The position numbers were made by a program, and so were the translations under genes. From Acidobacteriota bacterium (lineage in GTDB: Bacteria; Acidobacteriota; Blastocatellia; Pyrinomonadales; Pyrinomonadaceae), in assembly GCA_029781855.1 (NCBI GenBank), contig JAKOVX010000080.1, forward strand, positions 1 through 64,000: a DNA stretch of 64,000 nucleotides, read 5' to 3'. The notes under the pieces were generated by a model that had not been told where the DNA came from, made no database searches, and was given only the letters and a program-made list of their open reading frames with translations. The stretch's first letter is position 1. Every line of letters starts with the position of its first letter. Below, piece by piece: positions 16,017 through 26,891 of the stretch.

Positions 16017-16853
16017 CTATTTCTTCGTAATTACCAATCGGTAAGCTTCAGATTTGCTAAGGCCGCTTTCTTTCGCGGCCTTTTTTAGCGCGGATTTGTG
16101 ATCGAGCCCCATTTTTTCCAATTCTGATATTCGATCGGCAAGAGACGCGGCGTCCGCCGCGGCTAGCGGATGTGAGTCATCGCTTTTTCGTTCGATGACC
16201 AACGCGATCTCGCCCTTCACCGTCTTTCCCGCAAATTTGGCTAAGATCTCCGACAAGGTCCCCGAGGCGATCTCTTCATGAAGTTTTGTCAGTTCGCGGG
16301 CGACGGCTGCCTTCCGGTCGCCGAGGACCTCCAGGCAGTCGGCAAGCGACCTGAGCAATCTATGCGGTGCTTCGTAAAATACCAGAGTCGCCGGAATATC
16401 CGCGACCTCGGCGAGCCGTCGCCGCCGTTCTCCCTGTTTTGACGGCAAAAATCCGCCGAAATAGATCGAGTCGGTCGGCAACCCTGCCGCGATCACTGCG
16501 CAAACGAAGGCTACGGGCCCTGGGATCGGTACAACCGCCGCACCGGCGTCACGAGCTCGCTGGACGAGCAGAAAGCCGGGATCGGATATGCCGGGCGTCC
16601 CGGCATCCGAAATGACAGCCACGGACTTCCCAGCTTCGATCAGCGAGATCAGTTCGCCGGCCCTGTCGACCTCGTTATGTTCATGATAGCTCACCAGCTT
16701 GTTTGAGATCGAGAAATGATTGAGCAGCTTTCGCGAATGCCGTGTGTCCTCGCACGCAATTACATCGACCTGACGCAGGACCTCGATCGCCCGCAGGCTC
16801 ATATCCTGCAGGTTTCCGATCGGTGTGGCGACTAGATAAAGAGTTCCGGGCAT
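16017..16853 (-). CDS. rsmI: 16S rRNA (cytidine1402-2'-O)-methyltransferase
   Basis: RsmI methylates the ribose of C1402 in the 16S rRNA decoding centre. The 278-residue tetrapyrrole-methylase-fold protein starts MPGTLYLVATPIGNLQDMSL and has CEDTRHSRKLLNHF, LISLIEAGKSVAVISDAGTP and VPIPGPVAFVCAVIAAGLPT, all diagnostic. The C-terminal helical domain ends SKSEAYRLVITKK. Length is normal. It converges with the papain-like peptidase gene 37 bp away. Confidence 0.97.
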   Translation of the reverse strand: MPGTLYLVATPIGNLQDMSLRAIEVLRQVDVIACEDTRHSRKLLNHFSISNKLVSYHEHNEVDRAGELISLIEAGKSVAVISDAGTPGISDPGFLLVQRARDAGAAVVPIPGPVAFVCAVIAAGLPTDSIYFGGFLPSKQGERRRRLAEVADIPATLVFYEAPHRLLRSLADCLEVLGDRKAAVARELTKLHEEIASGTLSEILAKFAGKTVKGEIALVIERKSDDSHPLAAADAASLADRISELEKMGLDHKSALKKAAKESGLSKSEAYRLVITKK

Positions 16854-16921
16854 TTGGCGACCGGATCGATCCGGTTGGGTAATTCTAAACCAAAACGCAC
16901 GCCGAACCGCATTGCGTAGAC

Positions 16922-16951
16922 AAAAAAAGGCCCGGGCAAGAAAACCCGGGC
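16922..16951 (-). terminator. Terminator of the Tyr/Asn/Gly-rich protein gene
   Basis: On the minus strand GCCCGGG (16951-16945) pairs with CCCGGGC (16936-16930) and is followed by seven T residues (A tract 16922-16928). It lies about 30 bp past the stop codon at 16980. Confidence 0.88.
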
Positions 16952-16979
16952 AAAACCAGAAGGCAATGAGAATGCTGTG

Positions 16980-17681
16980 TTAGAACGGGAGCGGGAACGG
17001 TATCCTGTTACGCCAGTTGCCATTGCGGTTGTTAGGATAGCGTCCGTTCGGGTAGCGTCCATTCGGATAGTTTTGACCATTCGGGTAACGTCCGTTGGGA
17101 TAGTTCTGACCGTTCGGATAATTCGGATAGTAACCGTTGTGGCCGTAGTAATTGATGCCGTACGTGTTAGCGACGATCCTCAGGTCATTCTGGATCCGGC
17201 TCCAATTGCCGTTCAGTAAACCGCCGTTCCCGAAGCTGTAGAGGCTCTGCTCCATCTGGCTTCCCAGGTTGAGTACGTTGTTCGCCGCATCATACCCCTT
17301 GTTCATATTGCGTGCATCGTACTTGTCTTCAAGCTTGTCGGCGGCAGATTTGAACCGATCGGCCAGTTTCTTCAGATTCTTATAGGCGTCCTTGTTGTAG
17401 TAGCCGTTGTTGCCATACTGACCGTAGGTGAATGCCCGTTCGTTTTGATCGATCATGCGTTCGAAGTCCCTCGATCTGTCCTTCAGGTCACGGACCGTAC
17501 CACGAATATCGCCATAATAGCCGTTGTTGCCGTAACCGCCATTACCGTTGGGGTAATAGCCGCCATTTCCGCCGTTCGGATAATAGCCGCCGTTGCCGTA
17601 TTGAGCCGACGCGATGGCAGGCAGGCCCAACACCAAAAGGGAAAATGCTGCTACCGTCAGTAATATGTTAATGCGTTTCAT
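16980..17681 (-). CDS. Secreted Tyr/Asn/Gly-rich repeat protein
   Basis: From ATG 17681 (AGGAG 8 nt upstream) the 233-residue precursor has a signal peptide ending LPAIASAQ. Next is a tract of NGGYYPNG units (about 24-55), a charged helical domain of about 120 residues (DLKDRSRDFERMIDQNERAF through LVANTYGINYY), and a C-terminal tract of NYPNGRYPNG units ending in NRIPFPLPF. Tandem units are also visible in the DNA (17010-17130). The family is not recognised; the layout suggests an exported structural or matrix protein. Well-formed terminators flank it, so it is a single-gene unit. Confidence 0.85.
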   Translation of the reverse strand: MKRINILLTVAAFSLLVLGLPAIASAQYGNGGYYPNGGNGGYYPNGNGGYGNNGYYGDIRGTVRDLKDRSRDFERMIDQNERAFTYGQYGNNGYYNKDAYKNLKKLADRFKSAADKLEDKYDARNMNKGYDAANNVLNLGSQMEQSLYSFGNGGLLNGNWSRIQNDLRIVANTYGINYYGHNGYYPNYPNGQNYPNGRYPNGQNYPNGRYPNGRYPNNRNGNWRNRIPFPLPF

Positions 17682-17773
17682 CGATTTCTCCTGTTCCATC
17701 AAGTTCCGGCAATGAACTCTCCATTGCTTACGACGGGTAACTGCAAGGCTCGTGCCAATCGCGGCCATGTGTT

Positions 17774-17809
17774 AGAAAAAAACACGAGAGCCCCGTAAAC
17801 ACGGGGCTC
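17774..17809 (-). terminator. Terminator of the S8 peptidase gene
   Basis: GAGCCCCGT (17788-17796) and ACGGGGCTC (17801-17809) form a 9-bp stem with an AAAC loop. Read on the minus strand it is followed by a T run (A tract 17775-17781). Confidence 0.88.
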
Positions 17810-17904
17810 CGGGCAATTTTCGCATCTTTCCGATTCATCGTCCGAACGTCACGGAGAACCGCTGTATTCCAAAACGTTACCGAGATGTTTCAGATGGTTT
17901 ACGT

Positions 17905-19326
17905 CTATTTGGCCAACGCCTTAGCAGCGTTAATTCGACCGCCGCTCGCGACCTTGTCTTTGAGCGAGTCGATCTTGTCCACCGATCTCAGGATGCGTGC
18001 CTTCAGGTCCTTCATCGAGATGTTCGGTTCGTTTGCGATCACGAGTGCCGCAACGCCCGAAACTTCCGGGGTCGCCATCGACGTGCCCGATGCCTCGCGA
18101 TAGGCATCATTGAGCCAGGTCGACAGGATGTCTTTGCCCGGGGCGGCGACGTGAACCGTTTTGAGGCCGTAATTTGAAAACGACGCAAGCTGATCGTTGC
18201 GGTCGAGGGCCGCGACGCTGATCACGTTCGGCAGATCGTAATTCGAAGGATAATGCGGGCGGCTGTCGTTGTTCGAACTGTCATTTCCGGCCGCGGCAAT
18301 AAACAAAATTCCTGCGTCACCGGCAGCACGTATGACGTCCTCGAGCGCCTGAGACTTCTGCGTCGAACCCCAGCTTGCACTGATGATCCGAATGTTCACG
18401 CCGTTCTTCTTGCGGTCGATCGCATAGTTGATCGCCTCGATAGCGTCGTCGACCGAGCCAAATCCGCCGCGGCCGAGGAACTTGAGCGGCATTATTTTGA
18501 CGTGCCAGTTTACGCCGGCGATGCCCTCGCCGTTGTCGCCCTCGGCTCCGATGATGCCGGCACAATGTGTACCGTGGCCGTTGTCGTCCATCGGATCGGC
18601 GATGGCGTCGGTGCCGTTGAATCCGTTGAGGTCGTTGTAGGTACCTAGTTCGTCATCCGTGTATGCCGGTATGTTCGCCGGGCGGATCCACATATTGTCT
18701 TTAAGGTCGACGTGGGTAAAGTCAACTCCGGTATCGAGCACCGCGACGACTACGTCCTTACTTCCCTTCTGCGTTTCCCAGGCTTTTACGGCGCTGATGT
18801 CGGCTTTTTCCTTTCCACCGTCCTGGCCCATGTTGAACAGCGACCATTGATCGGCAAACTGAGGATCATTCGGCATTCCTGGGAAATTGCGGAAAACGGT
18901 ATCACGCGGAAATTCACGCTGTGTCGGGTCGTCGAGCGCGATCTTGAAATTCGGTTCAGCGTACGCCACCACGTCTGACATTGACCTGTATTGCGCCGCC
19001 ACCGTTTCGGCATCGGCATTGTCGAGATCATCGATCACGGACAGGCCGCTGACCGACTCGATCTCGTCCTTTAGGACGTCATGATTCGAGGAGGCGATCG
19101 CTCGGATCCGGTCGAGAGTGACGCCGGGTTTGAATCTAACCATTACTTCGGGCTTGTCGCTGTGGGCATTTGCGATCTTCGTGTTTCGCTCGTCGATCTG
19201 ACGGCGAACTTCAACATTCCGCGTATTGATCGACGTCCGGATCCGCTCGATCTGGCCGAGGACCGCCGCGAACGTAACCATCACCACCGCTAACCCGATG
19301 TGCACCCAAATATTCTTTCGATTCAT
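17905..19326 (-). CDS. S8 subtilisin-like serine peptidase
   Basis: This 473-residue exported protease has an N-terminal membrane anchor or signal (about 7-25), an I9-like propeptide (VMVRFKPGVTLDRIRAIA near 61-78) and a complete subtilase domain. The triad is D198 (VAVLDTGVDFTHVDL), H251 (NGHGTHCAGIIGA) and S416 (ASGTSMATPEVSG), with oxyanion N348 in AAAGNDS. The domain fills the C-terminus; no sorting or pre-peptidase domain follows. It would act in the periplasm or outside the cell, probably in protein scavenging together with the M28 enzyme. A terminator lies about 100 bp downstream. Confidence 0.96.
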   Translation of the reverse strand: MNRKNIWVHIGLAVVMVTFAAVLGQIERIRTSINTRNVEVRRQIDERNTKIANAHSDKPEVMVRFKPGVTLDRIRAIASSNHDVLKDEIESVSGLSVIDDLDNADAETVAAQYRSMSDVVAYAEPNFKIALDDPTQREFPRDTVFRNFPGMPNDPQFADQWSLFNMGQDGGKEKADISAVKAWETQKGSKDVVVAVLDTGVDFTHVDLKDNMWIRPANIPAYTDDELGTYNDLNGFNGTDAIADPMDDNGHGTHCAGIIGAEGDNGEGIAGVNWHVKIMPLKFLGRGGFGSVDDAIEAINYAIDRKKNGVNIRIISASWGSTQKSQALEDVIRAAGDAGILFIAAAGNDSSNNDSRPHYPSNYDLPNVISVAALDRNDQLASFSNYGLKTVHVAAPGKDILSTWLNDAYREASGTSMATPEVSGVAALVIANEPNISMKDLKARILRSVDKIDSLKDKVASGGRINAAKALAK

Positions 19327-19369
19327 GGTAAAACTCCCGATCCAGCGGACAAGAGTGTCCGCGCTCCGA

Positions 19370-19651
19370 CTATGATTCTATGACGTAATTCTTGCCGTGA
19401 AAGTTGTGCAGCCTGATCTGATATTTATCGGCACGGTATTCGTACGGTTTGCCATCCGCCTCAAGCTTGATCTGCCATCCACTCGATATCATCTGTGCCG
19501 AAAATTCGCCGTCGGCCGGTGCCCCGAGCGACATATCCGGAAATTCCCGGTCCGAAACACCCTTTTCAACGATCTCAGCCTCGCCAATGTTTAAACGTTT
19601 GGCAAGGTCGGCTTTTGCACGCGTGGTTGAACTTTCTCTCGTAAATCCCAT
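19370..19651 (-). CDS. Small protein of the PDSSLG-type family
   Basis: This 93-residue protein begins with a helix (TTRAKADLAKRLNIGEAEIV), then EKGVSDREFPDMSLGAPADG and ISSGWQIKLEADGKPYEYRA. The pattern W/F-P-D-x-S-L-G followed by a strand ending in EADG-x-x-Y-E-Y-R matches a domain seen in many small bacterial lipoproteins, usually with a Cys after SLG that is Ala here. No signal peptide is visible, so it may be cytoplasmic. It lies 43 bp upstream of the S8 peptidase gene on the same strand, and an inhibitor or chaperone role for that peptidase is only a possibility. Confidence 0.65.
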   Translation of the reverse strand: MGFTRESSTTRAKADLAKRLNIGEAEIVEKGVSDREFPDMSLGAPADGEFSAQMISSGWQIKLEADGKPYEYRADKYQIRLHNFHGKNYVIES

Positions 19652-19710
19652 ATTTTTCCGAACCCTTCAATCTTGAACCTTCTACGAAATGAAGTCAATA
19701 AAAGTTCGTG

Positions 19711-20274
19711 TCAGGCGGCACGGCGGCGAAATGTGAAATTTCGGGTGATCTCAACGATCGCCGGAACGATGAACGTTGCGCACGCTACACCAAGTATCAG
19801 GCCCGTCACAAAGCGGGAAAGGAAGGTATTTTCCCAGATACCGAAAATGGTCAGCGACCAATCGATACCGATCGGAAAAAGCGATAGGATCAGCCAAAAA
19901 CGCGGTAGCGGCTCGATCTCGTCGATCCGCCGCCAGAGCGGATAGATGAGAAACCCAAAAAATAGTCCGAAATAGACGCCGAAGCACCGGGAACAGACGC
20001 CGAACTGCTCGCCTTCGACATGAAACGAACGGCCCGGCATCTGATGGCAAATGTAGCTGAACAAATGATAAAGCGGCGTTGAGACTGCGAGATCGCCGTT
20101 CGCTTTTGCGATCGGGGCGGCAAGAATGGCGGCCACCCATAACGCGACGATCGCCAACCCGACAGCCCACGCCTTCCAGGCTTGTCTCCGCAAAGCCGGA
20201 ACCAACGACGCCGGAATGTAAACTGAGTCCGGCGACGTGATTTGGTCCGTTAAATTGGAAACATCTTCACGCAT
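19711..20274 (-). CDS. DUF2085 membrane protein
   Basis: This 187-residue protein has about five hydrophobic segments (residues 36-55, 95-115, 120-140 and two near the C-terminus). It carries the DUF2085 signature ICHQMPGRSFHVEGEQFGVC followed by SRCFGVYFGLFFG. The spaced Cys and His residues suggest metal or disulfide chemistry near the membrane. Function of the family is not established. The gene lies 16 bp downstream of the radical SAM gene on the same strand. Confidence 0.9.
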   Translation of the reverse strand: MREDVSNLTDQITSPDSVYIPASLVPALRRQAWKAWAVGLAIVALWVAAILAAPIAKANGDLAVSTPLYHLFSYICHQMPGRSFHVEGEQFGVCSRCFGVYFGLFFGFLIYPLWRRIDEIEPLPRFWLILSLFPIGIDWSLTIFGIWENTFLSRFVTGLILGVACATFIVPAIVEITRNFTFRRRAA

Positions 20275-20290
20275 TTGAAAAACTTACTAC

Positions 20291-22096
<1,806 letters not shown>

Positions 22097-22171
22097 AAGA
22101 ACTCCAGTTAGAAAGAATCTCCTTGAATTGATTAAGACCTCTAGCCCGCGGTATGCCGCGAAGCCCATTCA

Positions 22172-23215
22172 CTAAAATCTGATAACCGCGTCGGGGCCGC
22201 CCTCGACGTGGACCGTATCCACAAACCGGATACTCTTTGAATCCGTCGTCATTACCACCGAATGCGTCCGTTTGCCCGAACCGAAGAACCTGACGCCCTT
22301 GAGCAACGCTCCATCCGTAACGCCGCTTGCAGCAAAGATGATCTTCTTGCCGGGCGCCAGGTCGTTCGTGTCATAGATCTTGTTCGGATCGTTGATGCCC
22401 ATTTCGCGGAGACGGCGTTTCACTTCATCGTCGGGCGGAACTTTGGACTTGTCAACGCCTAATCGTTCCGGGTCCCAAACGAGTTTCGCAAGGATCTCGC
22501 CGTTGAGGCATTTCATCGCAGCTGCAGTGATAACGCCCTCGGGCGCTCCGCCGATGCCCATCAGCGCGTGAATATTCGTTCCGGCGACGGCGGCCGAAAT
22601 TCCGGCCGAGAGATCACCGTCGGAGATCAACCGGATACGAGCTCCGGCGGCACGAACGTCCTGTACTAACTGGCGGTGACGGGTGCGATCGAGGCACATT
22701 ACGGTCAGGTCCTCGACATCGCGGCCGAGACGGCGGGCAATGTTCTTCAGATTTTCGGCAACCGACGCGTCGATGTCGACCGAGCCGCGGCACGACGGCC
22801 CGACCACGATCTTGTCCATATAAATGTCGGGAGCATTGAGCAGGCCGCCGCGTTCCGCCGCTGCAAGCACGGCGATCGCGTTGTTCGCTCCGAGAGCGCA
22901 GAGGTTAGTTCCCTCGAGCGGATCGACCGCGATATCCACCTCGGGAAATTCAGCCCTTGCCTCTTCCGAATAGTTCCCACCGCCGACCTCCTCGCCAATG
23001 TAAAGCATCGGGGCCTCGTCACGTTCGCCTTCACCAATGACGATCCGCCCGCGCATCGGCACCGAGTCCATCACTTCACGCATCGCCTCGACGGCCACAT
23101 GGTCGGAATGTTTGCGGTCACCCTGACCCATTGTTTTCGCGGATTCGATCGCCGCGGCTTCGGTCACCCGAAGAAAGTCCAGTGCCAACTCGCGTTCGGC
23201 TCTAATAGTTTTCAT
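22172..23215 (-). CDS. glpX: Fructose-1,6-bisphosphatase class II
   Basis: GlpX hydrolyses fructose 1,6-bisphosphate in gluconeogenesis. The 347-residue protein has [38 protein letters not shown], the metal site [11 protein letters not shown], and the C-terminal [20 protein letters not shown]. Length is slightly above the usual 320-340. It is divergently transcribed from fdxA with 145 bp between the starts. The radical SAM gene follows 75 bp downstream on the same strand. Confidence 0.97.
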   Translation of the reverse strand: MKTIRAERELALDFLRVTEAAAIESAKTMGQGDRKHSDHVAVEAMREVMDSVPMRGRIVIGEGERDEAPMLYIGEEVGGGNYSEEARAEFPEVDIAVDPLEGTNLCALGANNAIAVLAAAERGGLLNAPDIYMDKIVVGPSCRGSVDIDASVAENLKNIARRLGRDVEDLTVMCLDRTRHRQLVQDVRAAGARIRLISDGDLSAGISAAVAGTNIHALMGIGGAPEGVITAAAMKCLNGEILAKLVWDPERLGVDKSKVPPDDEVKRRLREMGINDPNKIYDTNDLAPGKKIIFAASGVTDGALLKGVRFFGSGKRTHSVVMTTDSKSIRFVDTVHVEGGPDAVIRF

Positions 23216-23263
23216 TGTTTTTCGTTTCGATAAGATATCGACTTTTTCAGCTCGGATTAAGGA

Positions 23264-23316
23264 ATTCTATCACTTGTCTAACCCGATTTGACAAGTTAAC
23301 CTCTGGGTATTACGGT
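23264..23316. promoter_or_regulatory. Divergent glpX / fdxA promoter region with small inverted repeat
   Basis: For fdxA, TTGACA (23288-23293) is followed after 17 nt by TACGGT (23311-23316). For glpX on the minus strand, TTGTCA (23294-23289) overlaps this -35 and TAGAAT (23269-23264) or GATAGA could be the -10. The short inverted repeat CTTGTC/GACAAG, 11 bp apart, brackets the overlap and could be an operator. The fdxA promoter is the better supported. Confidence 0.5.
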
Positions 23317-23360
23317 TTTATTTTGGTTTTCGTCAGCATTGAAGGAGTTATTGTAAATAA

Positions 23361-23657
23361 ATGACCTATATCGTTACCGAGCCTTGCGTACAATGCAAAT
23401 ATAGTGACTGCGCAGCTGTATGCCCGGTCGAGGCTTTTCATGAACTGCCTGACCGTCTTCTCATTAACCCCGACACCTGTATCGACTGTGACGCCTGCCT
23501 GCCGGAATGCCCGGTTGAGGCGATCTACGCAGATATGTCCATTCCCGAAGAGTATATGGAGTGGCTTGAGATCAACAAAGAAGCTGAAAATTACCCTATC
23601 ATCAGCGTCAAGCAGCCGGCGCTCTATGGCCCGGGCTGTAAAGGCCAACCGGAATAA
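23361..23657 (+). CDS. fdxA: 7Fe ferredoxin
   Basis: This 98-residue ferredoxin resembles Azotobacter FdI. C9, C17 and C50 would hold the [3Fe-4S] cluster, and C21, C40, C43 and C46 the [4Fe-4S] cluster (CVQCKYSDCAAVCP and CIDCDACLPECP); C12 is extra. The C-terminal acidic helix IPEEYMEWLEINKEAENYP is typical. A GAAGGAG ribosome-binding site precedes the ATG. It is a cytoplasmic electron carrier, partner unknown. A hairpin terminator lies about 35 bp downstream. Confidence 0.96.
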   Translation: MTYIVTEPCVQCKYSDCAAVCPVEAFHELPDRLLINPDTCIDCDACLPECPVEAIYADMSIPEEYMEWLEINKEAENYPIISVKQPALYGPGCKGQPE

Positions 23658-23688
23658 TCCGAACAGCCTGCACGACTTTGTTTATTTG

Positions 23689-23716
23689 AGGGCGGCCGAT
23701 CAGGGCTGCCTTCTTT
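23689..23716 (+). terminator. Probable terminator of fdxA
   Basis: GGCGGCC (23691-23697) pairs with GGCTGCC (23704-23710) with one G-U pair, around a short loop. TTCTTT follows. Confidence 0.65.
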
Positions 23717-24053
23717 CGTTAACGACATCCGTCCTTTCTGGCTCTCCATCTTTCTTTTTTGTCGCCCATTCGATCCACCACATTTGGTCGGGCGCGGTGA
23801 AAGTGCCTTTACTATCAAGATCTATGTATTACAATCAGAGGCGTATTTGCCGTTGGAAGCGGATCGGCTCCGCCCATTGTAATGTCGGGAAGCGTCAATT
23901 TCCCGGGATGAAAAAACCGGCACAAATCGGAAGAAATCACCATTTGAAAGTATATTGAACGGTAATTACCTTGACGTAAAAGCACAGTCGCTTATGTTCG
24001 ACAATGTAATACCGGAAAAGCGCCCTCCGGCGCATATGGCCATGGATAGCGGT
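23717..24053 (+). other. Leader region before wecB
   Basis: No gene is supported here. The stretch is poorer in GC than its surroundings near 23820-23960 and probably holds the promoter and 5' leader of the glycan locus. In-frame starts for wecB exist at 23955, 23994 and 24036, so part of it may be translated as an N-terminal extension. I see no convincing -10/-35 pair. Confidence 0.4.
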
Positions 24054-25202
24054 ATGAAGGTACTTGTACTATTCGGAACGAGGCCCGAGGTTATCAAACT
24101 AGCCCCGGTAATACGCGAACTGCGTAAAAAGCAATTCGAGACGGTCGTCGTATCGTCGAGTCAACATAAACAATTACTCAAGCCCTTTCTGAAGGCTCTC
24201 GATGTCGAAGTGGATTTTGATCTGAAGGTAATGACCAAGGACCAAAGTCCGACCGGGGTCTGCGCGAGAATATTGTCGCGCTTCGATTCGGTTCTCGAGG
24301 CGGAAAGCCCTGACCTCGTCCTCGTGCAGGGCGACACCACCACGACACTGGCCGGTGCAATGGCAGCCTTTAATCGGCGTATTCCGATCGGACATATCGA
24401 GGCCGGATTGCGTTCCGGAAATATCATGAGCCCGTTCCCCGAAGAGATGAACCGGCGTCTGGTGTCGCAAATGGCGACCTTTCATTTCGCGGCCACGGAA
24501 AAGAACCGCCGCAGCCTGCTGGAAGAGAACGTCCCGAGCGAAAAGATTTTTGTCACCGGAAATCCCATCGTCGATTCGCTCCGCACGATGTTGAAAACGC
24601 TCTCGCCGAGCCCCGATATCGCCGAACTCATCAAGTCGACGGAGGGCAAGAAACGCCTCTTGCTGACGACACACCGGCGCGAGAGTTTTGGTTCGACGAT
24701 GACCGAAAACCTGAAGGTGATCCGCGATTTCATCGAACGCCGACGCAATACGTGTCTATTCTTTCCCGTGCATCCAAATCCAAACGTGAAAGATGTCGCC
24801 GAGGAGATACTCGGCGGCAAAGAGCGTATCTATCTGCTGGAGCCGCTCGATTACGCGGATTTTCTGGCTTTGATGAAATCGTCGTGGCTGATAGTTTCCG
24901 ATTCTGGAGGCGTTCAGGAAGAGGCTCCGACACTCGGTAAACCGTTGCTCGTGATCCGCGAAAACACCGAGCGTCCTGAGGCGATACGTGCGGGAGTTTC
25001 AAAGCTCATCGGCCCCGGTCCCGGGCCGCTTAAGAACCTGCTCGACGAAAATTACTCGGTCGATACCTGGATCAAATCGGTCCGCGAGGTCGAAAACCCG
25101 TTCGGTGACGGGCGATCCGCGGCACGGATCGTCAGGATCATCGAGGAAAAGCTCGCAACCAAGGAAATGCAGACGCGAAACATACAACGATCGCTTTTTT
25201 GA
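24054..25202 (+). CDS. wecB: UDP-N-acetylglucosamine 2-epimerase (non-hydrolysing)
   Basis: WecB interconverts UDP-GlcNAc and UDP-ManNAc, precursors of surface polysaccharides. From ATG 24054 it has 382 residues, the usual size, and begins MKVLVLFGTRPEVIKLAPVI. Catalytic landmarks are LVQGDTTT, GHIEAGLRSG, FPEEMNRRLVS, TTHRRESFG, and SDSGGVQEEAPTLGKPLLV with ENTERPEA. Starts at 23955-24036 would add up to 33 non-conserved residues. It heads the plus-strand glycan locus, 6 bp before the deacetylase-glycosyltransferase fusion. Confidence 0.95.
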   Translation: MKVLVLFGTRPEVIKLAPVIRELRKKQFETVVVSSSQHKQLLKPFLKALDVEVDFDLKVMTKDQSPTGVCARILSRFDSVLEAESPDLVLVQGDTTTTLAGAMAAFNRRIPIGHIEAGLRSGNIMSPFPEEMNRRLVSQMATFHFAATEKNRRSLLEENVPSEKIFVTGNPIVDSLRTMLKTLSPSPDIAELIKSTEGKKRLLLTTHRRESFGSTMTENLKVIRDFIERRRNTCLFFPVHPNPNVKDVAEEILGGKERIYLLEPLDYADFLALMKSSWLIVSDSGGVQEEAPTLGKPLLVIRENTERPEAIRAGVSKLIGPGPGPLKNLLDENYSVDTWIKSVREVENPFGDGRSAARIVRIIEEKLATKEMQTRNIQRSLF

Positions 25203-25208
25203 ACATTG

Positions 25209-26891
25209 ATGTTTTCTCAGGACCACACTCCCAAGCACCTGCTCACCGTTCTGGTCGAGGACTATTTTCACGTAGGTGCGTTCGAAAACCTCATCCACCA
25301 GCGAAACTGGTCGAATTTTGAACCGCGTTACGAGAGAAACACGCTGAAAACATTGGATCTGCTCGACGAATTTGATACGAGGGCGACCTTCTTTGTCCTC
25401 GGGTGGATCGCGGAACAGAACCCGAAGCTCGTTCGAGAGATCGCCGCCCGCGGCCATGAGGTGGCGAGCCGCGGATATTACCATCGCAGCCTCAAGAACC
25501 TGACCAATGACGAGTTTCGCGAGGACATCCGCAGGACCGGTCGGGTGATCGAGGATGCCTGCGGCCGCAAGGTGATGGGTTATCGGGCCGCCGAAAAACT
25601 CTCGTTCAGCGAAAATGACTGGATATTCGAGATCCTTGCCGACGAAGGGTTCGCCTACGATGCCTCGTTCATGCCGAAACGGGTTGACGATGCGGGCAAA
25701 AGATTCGCCCATCAAGTGCCCGCCGCCGGCAAAGTAATACAGGAATTACCTTATTCGACCCTTGACCTCGGACTCGGCCTGCTGCCGATCTCGGGCGGCA
25801 ACTACTTTCGCCAAATTCCATACACGCTGATGCGTCACGCGGTCAGGAATTGGCATAAGAAAAATGATGCGCCGTTCGTCTCGTATTTTCACGTCTGGGA
25901 ACTCGACCCCGAGCAACCCAGGATCTCGGCGGCGTCCAATTACAACCGCATCCGTCACTATCGCAAGCTCGATAAGATGGAGTGGATCATTCAGGAGAAT
26001 CTGGCACTTTACGATTGCGTATCGATCGCCGAGCATCTTGGCCTGGTTGGAGAACGGGTCGCAAGATCACGACCAGATGTCATTGAGGTTGCAACGGACC
26101 AAACTGCGGCTGCCCGGACGGACCATCAGAGCGTCACGATCGTGATCCCTTGTTACAACGAACAGGAAGCCCTGCCATACCTGGCGAATACGCTCAAAAG
26201 CGTTGAGGTCACGCTAAATGATGCCGGCTATGAACCGAATTTCACATTCATTGACGACTGCAGCACCGATGCCACCGTCGATCTGCTGGACAGCCTCTTC
26301 GGCGACTGGCCAAACGTCAGCATTGTTAAACACGAGGAAAACAAAGGTGTTGCCGCCGGGATCATGACCGGCATTCGGACGGCGGAAACGGAACTCGTGT
26401 GCTCAATGGACTGCGACTGCACCTACGACCCGCACGAATTAAGCAAGATGCTGCCGCTCATTAAGTCAGATATCGATCTGGTGACAGCATCGCCATATCA
26501 CCGCCTCGGCGGGGTCAGGAACGTTCCCGGATGGCGGCTTTTTCTCTCGAAAGGAGCTTCGTTCCTCTATCGCCGCGTTCTGAACTCCAAACTCGACACC
26601 TACACGAGCTGTTTCCGCGTTTACCGTCGAAGCTCATTCGCCCCGCTTGAGCTTAAGGAATCTGGTTTTTTGGGTGTTGCCGAGATGCTCGGCAAACTCG
26701 ATCTGAGCGGCGGCAAGATCGTAGAATTTCCTGCAGTTCTCGACGTCCGACTGTTCGGGATCTCCAAAATGAAGACCGCCCGCACCATCGCCGGACACAT
26801 CCGGCTCCTCGCCCGCCTGTCAAACCTTCGCTGGTTTCGGAAAAGCGAAACTATTAGAACTTCTATAAAGCTTGAGGAAAAGCCCAGGTAA
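25209..26891 (+). CDS. Polysaccharide deacetylase (XrtA type) fused to GT2 glycosyltransferase
   Basis: This 560-residue protein joins two enzymes. Residues 1-290 are a NodB-like deacetylase of the XrtA/PEP-CTERM locus type: LLTVLVEDYFHVGAF (E17, D18), TRATFFVLGWIAE, RGHEVASRGYYHRSL and MGYRAAEKLSF. Residues about 305-530 are a GT-A family 2 domain: VTIVIPCYNEQEALPYLANT, FIDDCSTDAT, KGVAAGIMTGI and the metal-binding CSMDCDCTYDP. The first metal His of the usual SHGYxH is Arg88, while H92 remains, so the deacetylase half may be altered or inactive. It probably couples sugar transfer to deacetylation of a glycan intermediate. Confidence 0.9.
   Translation: MFSQDHTPKHLLTVLVEDYFHVGAFENLIHQRNWSNFEPRYERNTLKTLDLLDEFDTRATFFVLGWIAEQNPKLVREIAARGHEVASRGYYHRSLKNLTNDEFREDIRRTGRVIEDACGRKVMGYRAAEKLSFSENDWIFEILADEGFAYDASFMPKRVDDAGKRFAHQVPAAGKVIQELPYSTLDLGLGLLPISGGNYFRQIPYTLMRHAVRNWHKKNDAPFVSYFHVWELDPEQPRISAASNYNRIRHYRKLDKMEWIIQENLALYDCVSIAEHLGLVGERVARSRPDVIEVATDQTAAARTDHQSVTIVIPCYNEQEALPYLANTLKSVEVTLNDAGYEPNFTFIDDCSTDATVDLLDSLFGDWPNVSIVKHEENKGVAAGIMTGIRTAETELVCSMDCDCTYDPHELSKMLPLIKSDIDLVTASPYHRLGGVRNVPGWRLFLSKGASFLYRRVLNSKLDTYTSCFRVYRRSSFAPLELKESGFLGVAEMLGKLDLSGGKIVEFPAVLDVRLFGISKMKTARTIAGHIRLLARLSNLRWFRKSETIRTSIKLEEKPR

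Noticed and set aside
17010..17130. Tandem short DNA repeats that could suggest a CRISPR or satellite array
   Set aside because: They are in-frame codons of the NYPNG repeats in a signal-peptide-bearing protein; no spacers or cas genes are present.
23404..23958. 184-residue plus-strand frame overlapping fdxA and the region after it
   Set aside because: It starts inside fdxA in another frame and crosses the fdxA terminator; no ribosome-binding site and no domain.
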